Shown piece by piece: positions 25,749-33,427 of a DNA stretch of 64,000 bases. Every line of letters starts with the position of its first letter. Position 1 is the stretch's first letter. The notes under the pieces were generated by a model. That model was not told the DNA's origin. It did not search any database and saw only the letters and a program-made list of their open reading frames with translations. Source of the stretch: Verrucomicrobiia bacterium (GTDB lineage Bacteria > Verrucomicrobiota > Verrucomicrobiia > Limisphaerales > CAIMTB01); assembly GCA_019634625.1 (NCBI GenBank), contig JAHCBA010000021.1, positions 1 through 64,000 on the forward strand. The letters are read 5' to 3'. The position numbers and the translations under genes are program-made.

Positions 25749-27506
25749 ATGACCAAGGACAACGTGGCGGCAATCCTCGAAGAGATCGGGGTCCTGCTGG
25801 AACTGAAGGGGGAAAACCCGTTCAAGACCCGCGCCTACCACAACGCCGCCCGCACCCTCGAAGCCCTCACCGAACCCCTGGAACGTCTCGTCGCCGAGAA
25901 CCGGCTGGGTGAACTCAAAGGGTTCGGCGAAGCCCTCCAGACCAAGGTCGCCACCCTCGTCACCACCGGGTGCCTTCCCTACTACGACGAACTCAAGGCG
26001 TCCTTCCCCCCAGGGTTGCTCGACCTCCTCAACCTCCCCGGCGTCGGCCCCAAAAAGGCCCGCAAACTCCACGACGCCCTCCAGATCGCCTCGGTCGAGG
26101 ACCTCGAAGCCGCCTGCAAGGACGGTCGCGTCGCCGCCCTCGATGGATTTGGCGACTTGTCCCAGCAACGCATCCTCGAAGGGATCGCCCTGCGCCGCCA
26201 GTTCGCCTCCCAGCACCGGCTCGGCGACGCCCTCGCCACGGCGGAACCGATTCTCGAACGGCTCCGCTCCCATCCCGATGTCATCCGCTGTTCGGCCGCC
26301 GGAAGCCTGCGCCGCTGGAAAGAGGTCATTGGCGACCTCGATTTCGTGGTCTCGTCATCGCGGCCGGCGGCGGTGATCGAATCCTTCCTCCATCAGCCCG
26401 GCGTCCTCAAGGCCACCGCCCAGGGCGAAACCAAGGCCAGCGTCGTGCTCGACAACGGCTTGCAGGCTGATCTCCGCGTGGTGCGCGATGCCGAGTTCCC
26501 CTTCGCCCTCGCCTACTTCACCGGCAGCAAGGAACACAATATCGTCATGCGCCAGCGCGCCATCGCCCGCGGTCTGCGCCTGAACGAATACGGCCTGTCC
26601 CCATCCGACGATGCCCCTGCCGGCCGCGCCACTGCGCCGGATCCGTGCCGCACCGAGGAGGAAATCTACCGCGCCCTGGGCCTGTCCTACATCCCCCCGG
26701 AACTGCGCGAGGATCAGGGCGAATTCCTCGCCGCAGAACGGGGGGAACTCCCCGAACTCATCGAGTGGACCCAGCTCAAGGGCTCCCTCCACAACCACTC
26801 GACCTGGAGCGACGGACGCCAGTCCCTCGAGGAGATCGCCGCGCATGCCCAGGACCTCGGTTGCGCCTACTGGGCGGTGACCGACCATTCCAAAGCCTCC
26901 TTCCAGGCAAATGGCCTCGACGCCCGCCGCCTTCGCGAGCAGATCCGCGCCATCCGCGACATCAACCGGCGCCTGGAGGACGATGGCAGCGATTTCCGAC
27001 TGCTGACCGGCACCGAGGTGGACATCCTCAAGGACGGACTCGATTTCCCCGACGAAGTGCTGTCCGAACTGGATGTCGTGGTGGCCAGCCTGCACGTCCC
27101 CGCCCGCGACGAGGCCGAAAACACCCGGCGCCTCATCCGTGCCGCACGGAATCCGTGGGTCCACATGCTCGGACATCCCAGCGGTCGTCTCCTGCTCGAA
27201 CGCCCTCCATACCCCGTCAACCTGCGTGCCATCATCGAGGCCTGCGCCGAAACCGGCACCTGGATCGAACTCAACGCCAGCCCCTTCCGCTTCGACCTCG
27301 ACTGGCGCCACTGGCACGACGCCGTCCGGCTCGGCGTCCGCTGCGCCATCAACTGCGATGCCCATCGCCCCGAACACGCCGGCCAGCTGCGGCTCGGCGC
27401 CGGCATCGCCCGCAAGGGCTGGCTGACCCGCGACGACGTGATCAACACCCGTCCCCTGCCCGCCCTGCGCCAGGCCCTCGCCGACCGCCGGAGCCGCATA
27501 CGCTGA
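25749..27506 (+). CDS. polX: DNA polymerase/3'-5' exonuclease PolX
   Basis: A 585-residue family X polymerase for gap-filling base-excision repair. The N-terminal 8-kDa-like and HhH region includes LLNLPGVGPKKARKLHDAL. The polymerase Asp pair is in VIGDLDFVV and a third acidic residue in LQADLRVV. From about residue 330 a PHP domain carries metal ligands HNHSTWSDG, AVTDHS, TGTEVDIL, MLGHPSGRLL and NCDAHRPEH, which supplies exonuclease activity in Bacillus PolX. The ATG at 25749 (MTKDNVAAILEEI) matches the family start. Confidence 0.94.
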   Translation: MTKDNVAAILEEIGVLLELKGENPFKTRAYHNAARTLEALTEPLERLVAENRLGELKGFGEALQTKVATLVTTGCLPYYDELKASFPPGLLDLLNLPGVGPKKARKLHDALQIASVEDLEAACKDGRVAALDGFGDLSQQRILEGIALRRQFASQHRLGDALATAEPILERLRSHPDVIRCSAAGSLRRWKEVIGDLDFVVSSSRPAAVIESFLHQPGVLKATAQGETKASVVLDNGLQADLRVVRDAEFPFALAYFTGSKEHNIVMRQRAIARGLRLNEYGLSPSDDAPAGRATAPDPCRTEEEIYRALGLSYIPPELREDQGEFLAAERGELPELIEWTQLKGSLHNHSTWSDGRQSLEEIAAHAQDLGCAYWAVTDHSKASFQANGLDARRLREQIRAIRDINRRLEDDGSDFRLLTGTEVDILKDGLDFPDEVLSELDVVVASLHVPARDEAENTRRLIRAARNPWVHMLGHPSGRLLLERPPYPVNLRAIIEACAETGTWIELNASPFRFDLDWRHWHDAVRLGVRCAINCDAHRPEHAGQLRLGAGIARKGWLTRDDVINTRPLPALRQALADRRSRIR

Positions 27507-27598
27507 TCCAGGGCTGAGGGTCCATTCCCCGAAAGAGGCCCCATCGATTCCGCTCAAGACATTGCGTCCTGGCGCCGATGTGGTATTCGAAAGGCCGC

Positions 27599-27928
27599 AT
27601 GAAGACGACGCAATCCACGGCGCTGCGCCGGGTGAGTCGCCCTCAGCCGTTCGGACGTCGCGGACACGCGCGCCCGAACGATCAGGCGCTAACGCACCTC
27701 ACCGGAACCATCCTCCGCCGATTGCTGGCGGAAACGGAAAATCCGGTGCTGCACGCCAGCTTGAGGCGTGCTGCGGCGGAAGCAGAGTCACTCGCGTGGC
27801 TCACTTCGGTTCCGCTGCTGGTGCTGCCGACGCTGCTTGAGGAAAAGGCCCGCGCGGCCCGGTTCTATGCCACCCGGCAGGCCGAACTGCGCGAAGCCAG
27901 CCGCGAGTGGGTCAGCCTGACCGAATAA
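27599..27928 (+). CDS. Small basic hypothetical protein
   Basis: A 109-residue protein of no family I recognise, without a signal peptide or membrane segment. The N-terminus is basic (MKTTQSTALRRVSRP..RRGHARPND) and the rest is predicted helical (LLAETENPVLHASLRRAAAEAESLAWL). AAAGG stands 4-8 bases before the ATG at 27599; an upstream ATG at 27578 is less well supported. A strong terminator lies 35 bases after the stop, which suggests a real transcript. Confidence 0.6.
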   Translation: MKTTQSTALRRVSRPQPFGRRGHARPNDQALTHLTGTILRRLLAETENPVLHASLRRAAAEAESLAWLTSVPLLVLPTLLEEKARAARFYATRQAELREASREWVSLTE

Positions 27929-27963
27929 CGCGGCGCAGCGCCGCATTGAGCAACGAATACGAC

Positions 27964-27997
27964 AGGCCCGGGGGCAACCCCGGGCCTCTTTCTTTCA
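27964..27997 (+). terminator. Rho-independent terminator
   Basis: A perfect 10-bp stem AGGCCCGGGG / CCCCGGGCCT closes a GCAA loop and is followed by CTTTCTTTC. It ends the small-protein unit on the plus strand, shortly before the 3' end of the convergent enolase-family gene. Confidence 0.9.
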
Positions 27998-28011
27998 ACC
28001 CTGACTCCAAA

Positions 28012-29412
28012 CTACTCGCCGTACACCCACTCGGCCGCCGGCAGGTCCCGCCGAATCGCTTCCAGCCGGTATCCGAAACCCGATCCCCGCAGGGTGGACA
28101 GATCCACCTCCCCGTTCCGGCGCGCATGACACCCGGGATGTACCGCCGCCTCCGGCGCCGACACCGCCGGGTAGAACTGCATCGCGTTGGTCTCCACCCC
28201 CATGATGGTGCCCGCATGGGCCGCCAGGAGGAGATGCGGCAGTTGAGCCAGCATCGGATTGGTCAGATCCTGCACCATCAGTTCCATCCCGTGCGCCCGC
28301 GCCCAGGCGAGGCTCAGCAGCGCACCGCTCTGGGTCTTGCACGTCTTCAACGCCACACCGCTCCATCCCAACTGCCGTCCATGCCGCACCAGGCGCCAGT
28401 CATGCGCGCTTTCGTCGAGAAACAGCGGCTTGCGGGCCGAGACGCTGTGCGCCGGAATCGGGTTCGCCTCGAGGTCGTAGGGAAAAGGCTGCTCCACGTA
28501 CAACAGCATGCCGTACAGGCGCGGATGCGAGTTCCGAAGCCGGTCGAGGATGACGTTCACGTAGGCGGGCTCGCGGACGGTGCAGTTGAAGTCGGCCGTC
28601 AACCAATCCACTCCGCCCGCCACCGCCACCTTCCCCACCGCCACCAATCGTTCATAATCCCAAGCCGCGTCGTTGCCGCGCAGCTTCACCTTGAGGCACT
28701 TCAAACCGTCCCGCCGGATCCAGTCCGCCAACAGCACCGGCACGCCATCCTCCGGCTCGTCCCCGCGCAACTCCGACGCGGCGATCGGGTCCAATCCCCC
28801 CACCAGATGCCAGGCGCGAAGCCGGTCGCGCCGCGGCACCAGGTAGTCCGACGGATACCGGCCCGCAAAGCTCATCCCCGGCTCGGCCGGTTCGAGAAAC
28901 ACCGCCAGGTCGCGATTGAGGTGTTCCGGCCCATACGTCTCGTACACGGGAAGGCCCACGCTGTTGCCGAACGCATCGTGGATCGCCACATCGAACGCTG
29001 AGGCCACAATCAAGGCCGCCAGCCAGGGCATCGGTTCGCCCCCCCGCTCCTCGTTCAACGCCCGCCATAACCCAGGCAGCCTCCCTTCCACGAAGTCCCA
29101 GCCCAATTCGAGCGCATGTCCGAAAGCCCCGTGCTCCGACCACAACCGTGCCACCCTCCCGGCCAGATCGATCATCGCCCGCAACCGCACTTCGTAAGGC
29201 AGCGCTGACGGCCATCCCCACTGGACGCTCAAAGGCGTCTCCCCCCACCCCTCGCTCCGTCGGCCCTTCCGATCGATGACCCGCACCCGGACCCGGGCAC
29301 AGGTCACCCGCGTCAACGTCTCCGTTCCGAACTTCAACGGAACCCGCGTGGGCACCGGCAACAAGTACAACTCCGCACCCGTCACGCGGACGTCCGAGGG
29401 CCTGCCGATCAT
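28012..29412 (-). CDS. Enolase-superfamily enzyme (muconate cycloisomerase/mandelate racemase-like)
   Basis: A 466-residue member of the enolase superfamily, acting by metal-assisted proton abstraction from a carboxylate. The capping N-terminus is followed by a barrel with KVKLRG (KxK), ADFNCT (first metal Asp), YVEQPFP (Glu), FLDESAHDW (Asp/Glu) and ALKTCKTQSG (Lys on the opposite face). The substrate is unassigned. The ATG at 29412 follows the NusG-like gene by 61 bases on the same strand, so the two may form a unit. The family assignment is firm; specificity is not visible. Confidence 0.86.
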   Translation of the reverse strand: MIGRPSDVRVTGAELYLLPVPTRVPLKFGTETLTRVTCARVRVRVIDRKGRRSEGWGETPLSVQWGWPSALPYEVRLRAMIDLAGRVARLWSEHGAFGHALELGWDFVEGRLPGLWRALNEERGGEPMPWLAALIVASAFDVAIHDAFGNSVGLPVYETYGPEHLNRDLAVFLEPAEPGMSFAGRYPSDYLVPRRDRLRAWHLVGGLDPIAASELRGDEPEDGVPVLLADWIRRDGLKCLKVKLRGNDAAWDYERLVAVGKVAVAGGVDWLTADFNCTVREPAYVNVILDRLRNSHPRLYGMLLYVEQPFPYDLEANPIPAHSVSARKPLFLDESAHDWRLVRHGRQLGWSGVALKTCKTQSGALLSLAWARAHGMELMVQDLTNPMLAQLPHLLLAAHAGTIMGVETNAMQFYPAVSAPEAAVHPGCHARRNGEVDLSTLRGSGFGYRLEAIRRDLPAAEWVYGE

Positions 29413-29473
29413 AAGGACCGCAGCGTGCCCCTTCCGCCTCGATTCGCGAAGTTGAATCCGTACACGCGCGAGG

Positions 29474-30040
29474 CTACGGAGCGCTTCGAGGGATTCCCGA
29501 TCGGACGTCGCCCCACGGCCGGGGCGCAGGCGTGGAGGGGGGACGCAACACCGGTCGGATGGCATCACGGCGCAATATCTCCAGCAGGATCTGGACGCGT
29601 TGCGCGGCCGGGATGTCGTAGTGGGTCACCGCCCGAAACCCCTTCAGCGGCCCTGCCCAAGTGTCGGGATTGGCCCCCGGCTCGAGCCGCGGTATCGGCC
29701 GGTCCATGATCTGCGATGGACCAAACTCAAGAATCAGCTCCTGCATCAGGGCGTCCGGGATGGTCGGCCATTGATCTCCAAACCGCACCACGGCCTTCAC
29801 CCCTTCCACCCGGCCCACCCGCTCCAAACCCGCCTCCAGCGCAAACCGCGCAAACAGATGCTGCGGAAACAGCGGCTCAACTCCCAAACGCACCGTCCGC
29901 ACCCCCAGCGGTCGCCTCGACCGCAATCGCGGCAGGAAGACGTCCACGCCCCTCACCTGACTGAGATGCGTGAAGGCCACCAACTCCTGCCTCCGCGCCG
30001 TGCTCACACAATACCAAGCCGCCGATCGGACGTTCATCAT
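29474..30040 (-). CDS. NusG/RfaH/UpxY-like transcription antiterminator
   Basis: A 188-residue NusG paralogue. The NGN domain runs from about residue 8 to 110: AAWYCVSTARRQELVAFTHL, GVDVFLPRLRSRRPLGVRTVRLGVEPLFPQHLFARF. A KOW-like part follows (GPLKGFRAVTHYDIPAAQRVQILLEIL). Such specialised paralogues promote elongation through long surface-polysaccharide operons in Bacteroidetes and Proteobacteria. Here no polysaccharide operon follows; the next gene encodes an enolase-family enzyme. Two ATGs (30040, 30037) are possible. The upstream 520 bases carry repeats and potential structure. Confidence 0.85.
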   Translation of the reverse strand: MMNVRSAAWYCVSTARRQELVAFTHLSQVRGVDVFLPRLRSRRPLGVRTVRLGVEPLFPQHLFARFALEAGLERVGRVEGVKAVVRFGDQWPTIPDALMQELILEFGPSQIMDRPIPRLEPGANPDTWAGPLKGFRAVTHYDIPAAQRVQILLEILRRDAIRPVLRPPSTPAPRPWGDVRSGIPRSAP

Positions 30041-30157
30041 GCATCGATTTCCGTTGTGTCCGCCGCGCATCCCATGGCACAGGACGCTCCACGCCCGCAG
30101 ACCCCATCCCACCTCTCGGACCCCCGCGCCCGCGCCAACCCTTCGCCAAACCCGCCC

Positions 30158-30196
30158 GTGCGAAGGGCCCGTGCGAAGGGCCCGTGCGAGAGCCCG
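30158..30196 (+). repeat. 13-bp GC-rich tandem repeat
   Basis: GTGCGAAGGGCCC occurs at 30158 and 30171, with a diverged third copy at 30184. A seven-base GGCGCCC-type repeat follows immediately. Confidence 0.8.
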
Positions 30197-30454
30197 GGCG
30201 CCCGGGCGCCCGGGCGGAGGGCCCGAGCGAAGGGCCCGGATCCATCCCAAACCGCAGAGCCTTCAAATAGCAGAATGCATTCCACACGTGACAAAAGCGT
30301 GAACTTCCCGGGGCACCACCCAAGAAACCCTCCCTTTTGGCCCGTTCCACCCCCCAAAAAGACGCTCCCCTTGGCTCGTCCCAGCCTTACCCCGATTGGG
30401 GTATGGACCATCGGTGTAAGACCTCCCGACGCCTTATCCTTTCACGGACCGAAC

Positions 30455-30531
30455 CGCTTTGTTACAAGCTCCTACTCCCAAGCGGGATATAACCCATGGA
30501 GCAGTTCCTGGCAGGGGTGTAAAACAAAGCG
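30455..30531. repeat. 77-bp inverted-repeat structure
   Basis: CGCTTTGTTACA at 30455-30466 faces TGTAAAACAAAGCG at 30518-30531, pairing over 12 bases with one two-base bulge. Nested inside, GCTCC (30468-30472) faces GGAGC (30498-30502). It lies 31 bases beyond the stop of the minus-strand oxidoreductase gene and lacks a T-run on that strand, so it is not a standard terminator. Confidence 0.6.
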
Positions 30532-30561
30532 ACACTCCCCCCCCACCAGCCCGCCGGCCCA

Positions 30562-31977
30562 CTAGCCCAATGACCAAGGCGCCCGCGTCGGACGCGACAG
30601 CAGTTCACTCGCGCCCGGATCGTTGAGGATCTGCTCCCGCTCGGCGTCCCAGCGGATCTTCCGTCCGGTCAGCATTGCGATCAGCCCCAGGTGACCGGGC
30701 ACCGCCGAGCAGTGCGCCACCTCGACCGGCGTCACCGTCGGTTGACGCGACTTCACGCTGTCGAGGAAGTTCCGGTAGTGGCCACCTTCCGCGAAGGGCA
30801 GCTTCACCTTGCGCAGTTCCTCTGGAAGCCGGCGGTTCTCCTCCCAAGCCTTGTTCGACGCCTCGAATCCATTACCGCGGTTCACCCAGACCCAGCCGTC
30901 GGTCCCAACCCATTTGGTTCCGCCCCGGATGTCGTTGTGGCCGCCGGCGATCACCAATTCGATGTCATTCGGGTATCGGCAGGTGATCCGGTACCGCGTG
31001 CAGGTGTTCCACAACGCCTCGGCCGCGGGAAATTCGCCGGTGCCCGACACCTCGCTTGGCCCAATCCGGTCATCGTTACCCAAACCCCAGTGGGCGATGT
31101 CTCCATGATGCCCGATCCAGTCCAGCAATTGCCCGCCACCGGTATTGTAGTTCCAGCGCCAGTTCATGTGCACTCGCGCCTGCACATAAGGCTCCATTCT
31201 CGCCGGCCCAATCCAGCGGTCGTACTGGAGCTCGGACGGCGGGGCCGTCATCGCCACCTTCCACGCCGGCGTACCCGGCATCAGACGGGACAAGTTCGTC
31301 ACCGGGTCAGGCAACCGGCTCAGCGCCTCGATCAAAGGCTTGCCCGTCCCCGCAAAATCGTGGTGTCCACTGGGCAATCCCACCTCGACACGCGTCACCC
31401 GACCGATCAGCCCGTTGCGCACAATCTCCGCCGCGTAGTGGAAATTGCGCTCCGACCGCTGCCATGAACCCGTCTGCCAGATCCGCTGGTTCGATTGCAC
31501 CGCCCTCACGATCGCCTGCTGCTCGGCAATGGTCCGGGCCAGCGGCTTCTCGCCGAAGATATCCTTCCCACTGCGGGCCGCCTCGACCGACATCACCCCA
31601 TGCCACTGATCCGGAACCGCCAGCATTACCGTGTCGATATCCTTCCGGGCCAGCATTTCCCGGTAGTCCTCGTAGGCCCGGCAGTCCCGGTTGTCGTAGT
31701 GCCGGTTGATGGATCGCAGCGACGCTTGAAGATGGTTGCGGTCGATGTTCGCGCTGGCCACCACCTGGCAGTCCGGCTGCCTCATGAAATTCCCCGTGTT
31801 GCCCGGCCCCTGCATCCCCCAGCCCACCACCCCCATGGTGATCCGGTTCGAGGGCGCCGGCCGGCCGGCCGCCCCAAACACCGTCGCCGGCACAAAAGTC
31901 GGCAGCGCAATCCCCGCTCCGGCAGCGGCCAAGAACCGGCGACGTGAAATCCGTGGACTGGAAGGGATGCGTTTCAT
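30562..31977 (-). CDS. Tat-exported Gfo/Idh/MocA-family oxidoreductase 1
   Basis: A 471-residue NAD(P)-dependent sugar-type oxidoreductase with a twin-arginine signal (RISRRRFLAAAGAGIALP), indicating folded export with cofactor bound. The Rossmann segment is MGVVGWGMQGPGNTG, EKPLARTIAEQ is the conserved EKP motif, and HGDIAHWGLG lies in the C-terminal domain. These exported members are common and often numerous in Verrucomicrobia and Planctomycetes, with unknown substrates. The ATG at 31977 begins the Tat signal; a longer in-frame start is rejected. The AT-rich repeat region is upstream. Confidence 0.9.
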   Translation of the reverse strand: MKRIPSSPRISRRRFLAAAGAGIALPTFVPATVFGAAGRPAPSNRITMGVVGWGMQGPGNTGNFMRQPDCQVVASANIDRNHLQASLRSINRHYDNRDCRAYEDYREMLARKDIDTVMLAVPDQWHGVMSVEAARSGKDIFGEKPLARTIAEQQAIVRAVQSNQRIWQTGSWQRSERNFHYAAEIVRNGLIGRVTRVEVGLPSGHHDFAGTGKPLIEALSRLPDPVTNLSRLMPGTPAWKVAMTAPPSELQYDRWIGPARMEPYVQARVHMNWRWNYNTGGGQLLDWIGHHGDIAHWGLGNDDRIGPSEVSGTGEFPAAEALWNTCTRYRITCRYPNDIELVIAGGHNDIRGGTKWVGTDGWVWVNRGNGFEASNKAWEENRRLPEELRKVKLPFAEGGHYRNFLDSVKSRQPTVTPVEVAHCSAVPGHLGLIAMLTGRKIRWDAEREQILNDPGASELLSRPTRAPWSLG

Positions 31978-32414
31978 GGTGTGCCGAGCCTGCCTTCGCC
32001 ATCCGGCGATGACCAGCGCGTTCAGCACCCACCCCACCATTCCGGGCATCCGCGAGCAGCCGAAAGCCCAGACCCAGCGTCAACAATAAAAATAAAACTT
32101 AAAGCGCCTGGCAATTTATTATCGTGAAATCTGATTCAAGTGCCTGACTTTTTAACTTGGACGTCAACTGCAATGTGCCGGACTTATTATTTTGTTATTA
32201 TTGACTAAGGTCAAATGCTACTTGCCTGACTATATATTTGATCTTTGAATTTGTTGACGACGGTGTCAACTTTATATTGTCTGGCTCGTTATCATGAGCT
32301 CAGCGGGTATTGGATCGCGGACGCGATGTGGACGGAGCGGACGCGTGGGAGGACCGTCACCATCAGGGCAACTCCCGCAAGTAATAGTCCGATCGGTCAA
32401 CGGCGGTCGTCCGC
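31978..32414. other. Intergenic region dominated by AT-rich repeats
   Basis: This 437-base gap separates two minus-strand genes. About 200 bases are the AT-rich repeat array (32104-32300). The low GC content contrasts sharply with the rest of the window. No gene is supported in it. Confidence 0.65.
32104..32300 (+). repeat. AT-rich degenerate tandem repeat, locus B
   Basis: About five units of 35-55 bases each begin near (G/T)TGCC(T/G)GAC and contain TTATT/ATTT and GTCAAC words. Unit starts are about 32104 (GCGCCTGGC), 32140 (GTGCCTGAC), 32175 (GTGCCGGAC), 32222 (TTGCCTGAC) and 32277 (TTGTCTGGC). GATCTTTGAATTTG at about 32238 also matches the core of the REP-like motif at 24099. Confidence 0.72.
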
Positions 32415-33356
32415 TCACCCGCCTCGCGCCATTCGCATGACCTCGGTCACATTCAGTTGCCTGCTCTGGCGTTGGATCTCAGGAAGGTACCGGGCCTGCA
32501 TCCCCCTGGCTTCGCCCAATAGCGACTGAAATGTCTCCCGCATCTGCATCCCATTGAGAGAACGGCCTCCCGCATAGTACCGCCGCGCCATCTGACCCAA
32601 CGCCCAAGTGCTGGCAAACGCCATCGCCGATCCGGTGAACGCCCCAGCCAGTCCCCGCCCCAATCCACCCGCCACTTTCCCCAGAATCCCCTTCATCAGC
32701 TTCGTCGCGTACCCTTCGATCACCTGCGCCGACACCCCGATGCCCGCGGCGGCGAGGAATTCACCGATGTGACCCCGGTCCAGACTGTGCCCGTACCGCT
32801 GGCCGATCCGATACACCAACCGCATCTGCAACGGTATGATCGCCATGGTCGCCAGCGAACCCGGCAAGAGTTCCAAGGCCCCCGCCAAAATCGCCTGATT
32901 CCGGATCATCCCGTCGAGGTCCTCCTCCGAGACGACCGCGGCCAAGGCGACCGGCGCAGGCGACGCCAGCACCGGCGGAACCGCCGCCGCCACAATTTCG
33001 TCCGCCTCCCGCCGCAGCGGGGCCACCCGTCCGTCTCCAAGACCCAACCGCCGCTGCAACCCATCCAGGAACCGGCGCTCCTCGTCGTTCAATCGGTCAT
33101 CCGCCTCGCACACCCCGAGCGCCATCTCGTAGGCCAACAGCCTGGATTCGGGCGTTTGCAGGGCCCCGGCCAGTTCTTCCATCGACACCTTCTTCAACAG
33201 CACATCCCGATATAACTCCATCGCCTTCAAACCCGGGTTCTCGAACCCTGCCACGATCTCCCGCACCCGGTCCCGCTCCACGTCGCTCTTCGTCCCGTCC
33301 GCAAAGGCCGCCATCAGGCACAACCCCAGCAATCCGCGCTGCTCGGCATCGTTCAC
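32415..33356 (-). CDS. TerB-like protein with DUF697/YcjF-like membrane-associating C-terminus
   Basis: A 313-residue protein. Residues about 1-115 resemble the TerB/tellurite-resistance fold (LCLMAAFADGTKSDVERDRVREIV, YEMALGVCEADDRLNDEERRFLDGL). A Ala/Pro-rich linker follows, then about 145-275 carry hydrophobic helices (ELLPGSLATMAIIPLQMRLVYRIGQRYG, GIGVSAQVIEGYATKL, GLAGAFTGSAMAFASTWALG) like DUF697 domains. Families of this design act in envelope stress or associate with membranes; its role is unknown. It is divergent from the PSD1 gene (71-base gap). Confidence 0.7.
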   Translation of the reverse strand: MNDAEQRGLLGLCLMAAFADGTKSDVERDRVREIVAGFENPGLKAMELYRDVLLKKVSMEELAGALQTPESRLLAYEMALGVCEADDRLNDEERRFLDGLQRRLGLGDGRVAPLRREADEIVAAAVPPVLASPAPVALAAVVSEEDLDGMIRNQAILAGALELLPGSLATMAIIPLQMRLVYRIGQRYGHSLDRGHIGEFLAAAGIGVSAQVIEGYATKLMKGILGKVAGGLGRGLAGAFTGSAMAFASTWALGQMARRYYAGGRSLNGMQMRETFQSLLGEARGMQARYLPEIQRQSRQLNVTEVMRMARGG

Positions 33357-33427
33357 GGGGCCAGCCTAGGACCTCCGAACCGCATTGAAAGCGTCTTCCA
33401 ACTCCCGCACGCTCACGTCCTGTTCCC

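Larger units (their letters stand above)
30041..30561. other. Structured 521-bp intergenic region upstream of NusG-like gene
   Basis: No gene is supported. It contains a 13-bp tandem GTGCGAAGGGCCC (30158-30196, nearly three copies) followed by a short G/C-only repeat to about 30240; a palindrome TACCCC-GATT-GGGGTA (about 30389-30404); and an inverted repeat CGCTTTGTT..ACA / TGT..AACAAAGCG (30455-30466 with 30518-30531) enclosing GCTCC/GGAGC. It would be transcribed as the 5' region of the NusG-like unit or the 3' region of the oxidoreductase. Confidence 0.6.

Noticed and set aside
24161-25825. Longer start for sulfatase 2 upstream of 25636
   Set aside because: The added residues precede a proper signal peptide and would overlap the polX start region.
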